Position numbers and translations under genes: made by a program. A stretch of 7,433 nt of DNA, from assembly GCA_023425615.1 (NCBI GenBank), contig JAFACJ010001038.1, positions 1-7,433 on the forward strand. Direction: 5' to 3'. The notes under the pieces were generated by a model. That model was given only the letters and a program-made list of their open reading frames with translations, had not been told where the DNA came from and searched no databases. Positions 4,839 through 7,433 of the stretch are shown here, piece after piece (the stretch's first letter is position 1; every line of letters starts with the position of its first letter). Source of the stretch: Actinomycetes bacterium. GTDB lineage: Bacteria > Actinomycetota > Actinomycetes > Streptosporangiales > Streptosporangiaceae.

Positions 4839-7282
4839 CCGGGCCGCTCCTCCAGCCGGTGCAGGATCCGCGACCCGCCGCGCAGGACGTGCTCGCGCTC
4901 GTCGATGACGAGGACGATGGGCGCGGCGGAGCCGGGGCGCGCGTACACCAGCACGTGCTCGTGGCTGATCTGGAAGTGCAGCCAGTGACCGCGGTAGCGC
5001 AGGTCGAAGTCCAGCCATTTGAGGGTGTCGGGCAGGCAGGGGTGCAGCCGCAGGGCGTCGGCGCGGGTCTCCAGGCCGGTGTAGGCGCGTTGCAGGATGT
5101 CCACGGTCCCGGCCATCGCGCCCAGGTGGATGCCCTCGCGGGTGGTGCCTCCCTGGGTGTCGGCGAGGTCGGCCTCCAGCGCCCGGCGGAGCTGGAGCCA
5201 GGAGTCCTGGCGGTTGCCGCGGGAGAGCACCCAGGAGTGCACGACCCGGCTGAGGGTCGAGCCGTGGGTGGTGCGGGCGTTGTAGTAGGCGATGGTCTCG
5301 GGGATCAAGGCGGGGTCGAAGTCGTAGCCGAGCCGCTCCAGGAGCGCGGTGAGCTCCTCGGCGCTCAGGAGGTAGAAGAGCATGAGGACGTCCGCCTGCT
5401 TGGAGGCCTTGTAGCGGTTGGTGGAGTCGTGCTCGGACTCCAGGACGAGGTCGAGCCTGCCGATGCGCCCGTACCGGGCGCGGTAGCCGTCCCAGTCCAG
5501 TTCGGCGAGGTCGGCGTAGCCCTCGAACTGGCCGAGCAGGCCGCCGGGCAGGAAGGGGACGTGGAGCCTGCGGCTGATGTGGTCCCAGCGCTGGAACTCC
5601 TCGGAGGTGACGCCGAGCCGCTGCCACAGCTCCTCGGTGTGGTGGCCGCCGAGGAGGGTGTGCGCGTCCAGGGCGCGGGCCAGCGCCCAGGAGGTCATGA
5701 TGTTGACGTAGGCGTTGTCGTCCAGGCCGCTTCCGGGGCTGTCGGGGTAGCCGTCGTGGAACTCGTCGGGGCCCATCACGCCCCGCAGGTGGTAGCGGTC
5801 GTCCTCGGGGTCGTACTCGGCGAGCGACGCCCAGAAGCGGGCGATCTCGATGAGGAGTTCGGCGCCGTAGGCGACCAGGAAATCGACGTCGGCGGTCACC
5901 TCGTAGTAGAGCCAGATGTTGTAGGCCACCGCGAGGTTGATGTGGTACTGCCGCCGTGAGTTGTCGGGCATCCACCTCCCGGACAGGGGGTTGAAGAACC
6001 ACGGGGGCGTCTCCTCCCGCCCGTCGCTGCCGCTCTGCCAGGGGAAGAGCGCGCCGGAGGCGCCGATCTCCCGCGCCAGGCGGCGGGCCTGGGGCAGGCG
6101 CCGGTACCGGTACAGCAGCAGGGATCTGGTCAGTTCCGGCATGCGCAGGTTGAGCAGCGGGAAGACGAAGAGCTCGTCCCAGAAGATGTGCCCTCGGTAA
6201 CCCTCGCCGTGCAGTCCGCGCGCCGGGATGCCCACGTCGAGGTCGGCGGTGTTCCGCGAGAGGGTCTGCGTGACGTGGAAGAGGTGGAGGTTGACGGCGC
6301 GGCGTTCGGCGGTCCCGTCGTCGCCCTGGAAGGACAGGTGGAAGCGCTTCCACAGGTGCTCCCAAGCCAGCAGGTGTTCGTCGTGCAGGGCGTCGAAGCC
6401 GGGAGTGTCACTGAGCTCGACGCGCGCGGCCTCGACCGGCTCGGAGATGGCGTTGTCGTGCGAGGTGTAGGTGGTGACGGTCTTGTCGAGCGTCACGGAG
6501 GAGCCGCAGTCGAGGGAGAGGTGCAGTTCCTCGCCGACCTGGCGGTGTCCTTCGGTCGGCTGCGACACCGCGGAGACCGGTTCTCCGTCGCGGTGCAGGG
6601 AGATCCGCGCGGCCTGGGCGATGCGGATGCCTGACTGGTTGGTGCGGGTGGAGAGCCAGTGCGTGTCGCCGTACCGGCCGGTGACGGGCTCGGTGAGGTG
6701 CTCTTTGGCCAGCGCCGCGAACGAGGGGACGTTGTCGTTGACGACGCCCCCGTCGAGCGTGCTGCGCACCTCGATGACGCCTTCCCAGTTCAGGGGGGTG
6801 ATGGTCGTGCGCAGCGCCTTCACGTGCGGCCGGTTCAGTGAGATCAGGCGCTCCTGCTTGATGTGGGTGCGGCGCTGGGCGGGGTCGCGGACGAAGACCT
6901 CGCGGAGGTGGAGCCCGCGCTGCATGTCGAGCACGTCGTGCCGGTGCTCGATCTCGTGGCCGTCGGGGGAGAACCACGTGCCGCCGCGGGCGCGGAAGGT
7001 GACGGGCAGCCAGTTGGGGAGGTTGACGATGCTCTCGTCGTCGCGGGCGCGGTCGTCGACCTGGGAGGTGAGCCGGTTGTAGACGCCTGCGACGTAGGTG
7101 GCGGGGTAGCGGGCGCCGTCGGCCACGGCCTCCGGTGCCGCTCCCCGTGTGGCCAGGTAGCCGTTGCCCAGTGTGAGCAGCGCCTCCCTCGTGCCCTCGT
7201 CGGTGGGATCGGCCTCGGTGTAGGAGAGCAGCCACTGGCTGTCGGGGGTCTCGCACAGAGAGCAGACGAGTTGAGCGGTCAT
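4817..7282 (-). CDS. Glycoside hydrolase family 65 protein, probable disaccharide phosphorylase
   Basis: An 821-residue cytosolic enzyme of GH65 (maltose, trehalose, kojibiose and nigerose phosphorylases), which splits an alpha-glucosyl disaccharide with phosphate to give beta-glucose 1-phosphate. Order: N-terminal beta-sandwich (about 15-270, with EALLTLGNGYLATRGAAPE at 33-51), helical linker, (alpha/alpha)6 catalytic barrel (about 300-690) and a small C-terminal beta-sheet domain. Key pieces are GHIFWDELFVFP (364-375), PWQSGSDGREETP (414-426), the general acid E507 in VMGPDEFHD (502-510), KQADVLM (628-634), THGSTLS (672-678) and TREGIHLGAMAGTVD (714-728); the KQADV and HGS elements shape the phosphate site and favour a phosphorylase over a hydrolase. 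The sugar cannot be decided. ATG at 7280-7282 is chosen because it leaves a short tail before the conserved domain; GTG 7333 (17 residues longer) and ATG 7309 are alternatives, none with a well-spaced Shine-Dalgarno. No beta-phosphoglucomutase partner is visible in the window. Confidence 0.92.
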   Translation of the reverse strand: MTAQLVCSLCETPDSQWLLSYTEADPTDEGTREALLTLGNGYLATRGAAPEAVADGARYPATYVAGVYNRLTSQVDDRARDDESIVNLPNWLPVTFRARGGTWFSPDGHEIEHRHDVLDMQRGLHLREVFVRDPAQRRTHIKQERLISLNRPHVKALRTTITPLNWEGVIEVRSTLDGGVVNDNVPSFAALAKEHLTEPVTGRYGDTHWLSTRTNQSGIRIAQAARISLHRDGEPVSAVSQPTEGHRQVGEELHLSLDCGSSVTLDKTVTTYTSHDNAISEPVEAARVELSDTPGFDALHDEHLLAWEHLWKRFHLSFQGDDGTAERRAVNLHLFHVTQTLSRNTADLDVGIPARGLHGEGYRGHIFWDELFVFPLLNLRMPELTRSLLLYRYRRLPQARRLAREIGASGALFPWQSGSDGREETPPWFFNPLSGRWMPDNSRRQYHINLAVAYNIWLYYEVTADVDFLVAYGAELLIEIARFWASLAEYDPEDDRYHLRGVMGPDEFHDGYPDSPGSGLDDNAYVNIMTSWALARALDAHTLLGGHHTEELWQRLGVTSEEFQRWDHISRRLHVPFLPGGLLGQFEGYADLAELDWDGYRARYGRIGRLDLVLESEHDSTNRYKASKQADVLMLFYLLSAEELTALLERLGYDFDPALIPETIAYYNARTTHGSTLSRVVHSWVLSRGNRQDSWLQLRRALEADLADTQGGTTREGIHLGAMAGTVDILQRAYTGLETRADALRLHPCLPDTLKWLDFDLRYRGHWLHFQISHEHVLVYARPGSAAPIVLVIDEREHVLRGGSRILHRLEERPGQSPGCP

Positions 7283-7314
7283 GCCTTTACGCTGCCCGGT
7301 AGAGGGCATGGGGT

Positions 7315-7327
7315 AAAACCGGGTTTT
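7315..7327. promoter_or_regulatory. AT-rich palindrome upstream of GH65, possible operator
   Basis: AAAACC-G-GGTTTT is a perfect six-base inverted repeat around one base, 33 bases upstream of the chosen GH65 start. Runs of four A and four T are rare in this DNA, so it stands out. Position and form suit a sugar-responsive repressor site, but the regulator is not in the window. If GTG 7333 is the true start the palindrome would be coding. Confidence 0.4.
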
Positions 7328-7334
7328 GCTCACT

Positions 7335-7346
7335 CTCCCGCGGGAG
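7335..7346. repeat. 12-base perfect palindrome between the partial gene and GH65
   Basis: CTCCCGCGGGAG is a perfect palindrome without a loop, 14 bases after the stop of the right-edge gene. A loopless six-base arm cannot form a good hairpin and there is no T-run, so it is not called a terminator; it may be a binding site or chance. Confidence 0.25.
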
Positions 7347-7360
7347 GGCCGGCCGGGAGG

Positions 7361-7433
7361 TCAGCTCTTGGCGGAGCGGATGGCGTCGCGGATCCGGTCG
7401 GTGAGCGCGGCGATCGGGCCCAGGAGCATGTTC
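7361..7433 (-). CDS. C-terminal end of an unrecognised gene (runs off right edge)
   Basis: An open minus-strand frame ends with TGA at 7361-7363. Its last 23 complete codons read approximately NMLLGPIAALTDRIRDAIRSAKS, a hydrophobic start followed by an amphipathic basic helix. That is too little to name a family. It lies 78 bases upstream of the chosen GH65 start on the same strand, so the two could share a transcript, although the palindromes between them suggest GH65 has its own control. The call rests only on codon pattern (G/C in nearly all third positions) and the clean stop. Confidence 0.5.
   Translation of the reverse strand, partial: NMLLGPIAALTDRIRDAIRSAKS

Noticed and set aside
4859..5959. 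A 366-codon plus-strand frame
   Set aside because: Antisense mirror of the GH65 catalytic domain; Val/Gly/Glu-rich translation without motifs.
3060..6365. A 1101-codon open minus-strand frame that ends with the OsmC protein
   Set aside because: Only the last 190 residues look like protein family sequence. The rest runs through the divergent promoter, antisense to terC and in a wrong frame of GH65, with arginine/proline/histidine-rich low-complexity translation typical of GC-rich shadow frames.

Overview
The window is about 70 percent G+C or higher, with strong third-position G/C, GTG starts, a SARP/BTAD-type regulator and a possible leaderless gene. This points to a high-GC actinomycete (Streptomyces, Streptosporangiaceae or similar); the sequence alone does not fix the genus.

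Left part (1-3632, minus strand): a compact unit read in the order osmC-like (3632-3060), flavin-containing monooxygenase-like FAD/NAD(P) protein (3018-1783), a second FAD-dependent oxidoreductase of the aromatic-hydroxylase/geranylgeranyl-reductase type (1807-647, overlapping the previous gene by 25 bases), and the N-terminal 205 residues of a BTAD-family regulator (615-1, running off the left edge). Three redox proteins followed by a SARP-like regulator look like a small regulated oxidative pathway or thiol/redox stress unit. No product can be named.

Middle (3633-3827): a 195-base divergent intergenic region between the osmC unit and terC. On the minus strand it holds four GGGGAAG-like heptamers spaced 11, 10 and 11 bases, followed by a TACCTT -10 hexamer. 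This is the layout of SARP activator sites, so the regulator at the end of the operon may act at its head. A 13-base palindrome overlaps the -10.

Right part (3828-7433): terC (3828-4838, plus), a TerC/Alx-family membrane protein, converges on and overlaps by 22 bases a GH65 sugar phosphorylase gene (7282-4817, minus). Upstream of GH65 lies an AT-rich palindrome (AAAACC-G-GGTTTT) that may be an operator, and the last 23 codons of an unrecognised minus-strand gene enter from the right edge. No tRNA, rRNA, CRISPR, insertion sequence or phage feature was seen.
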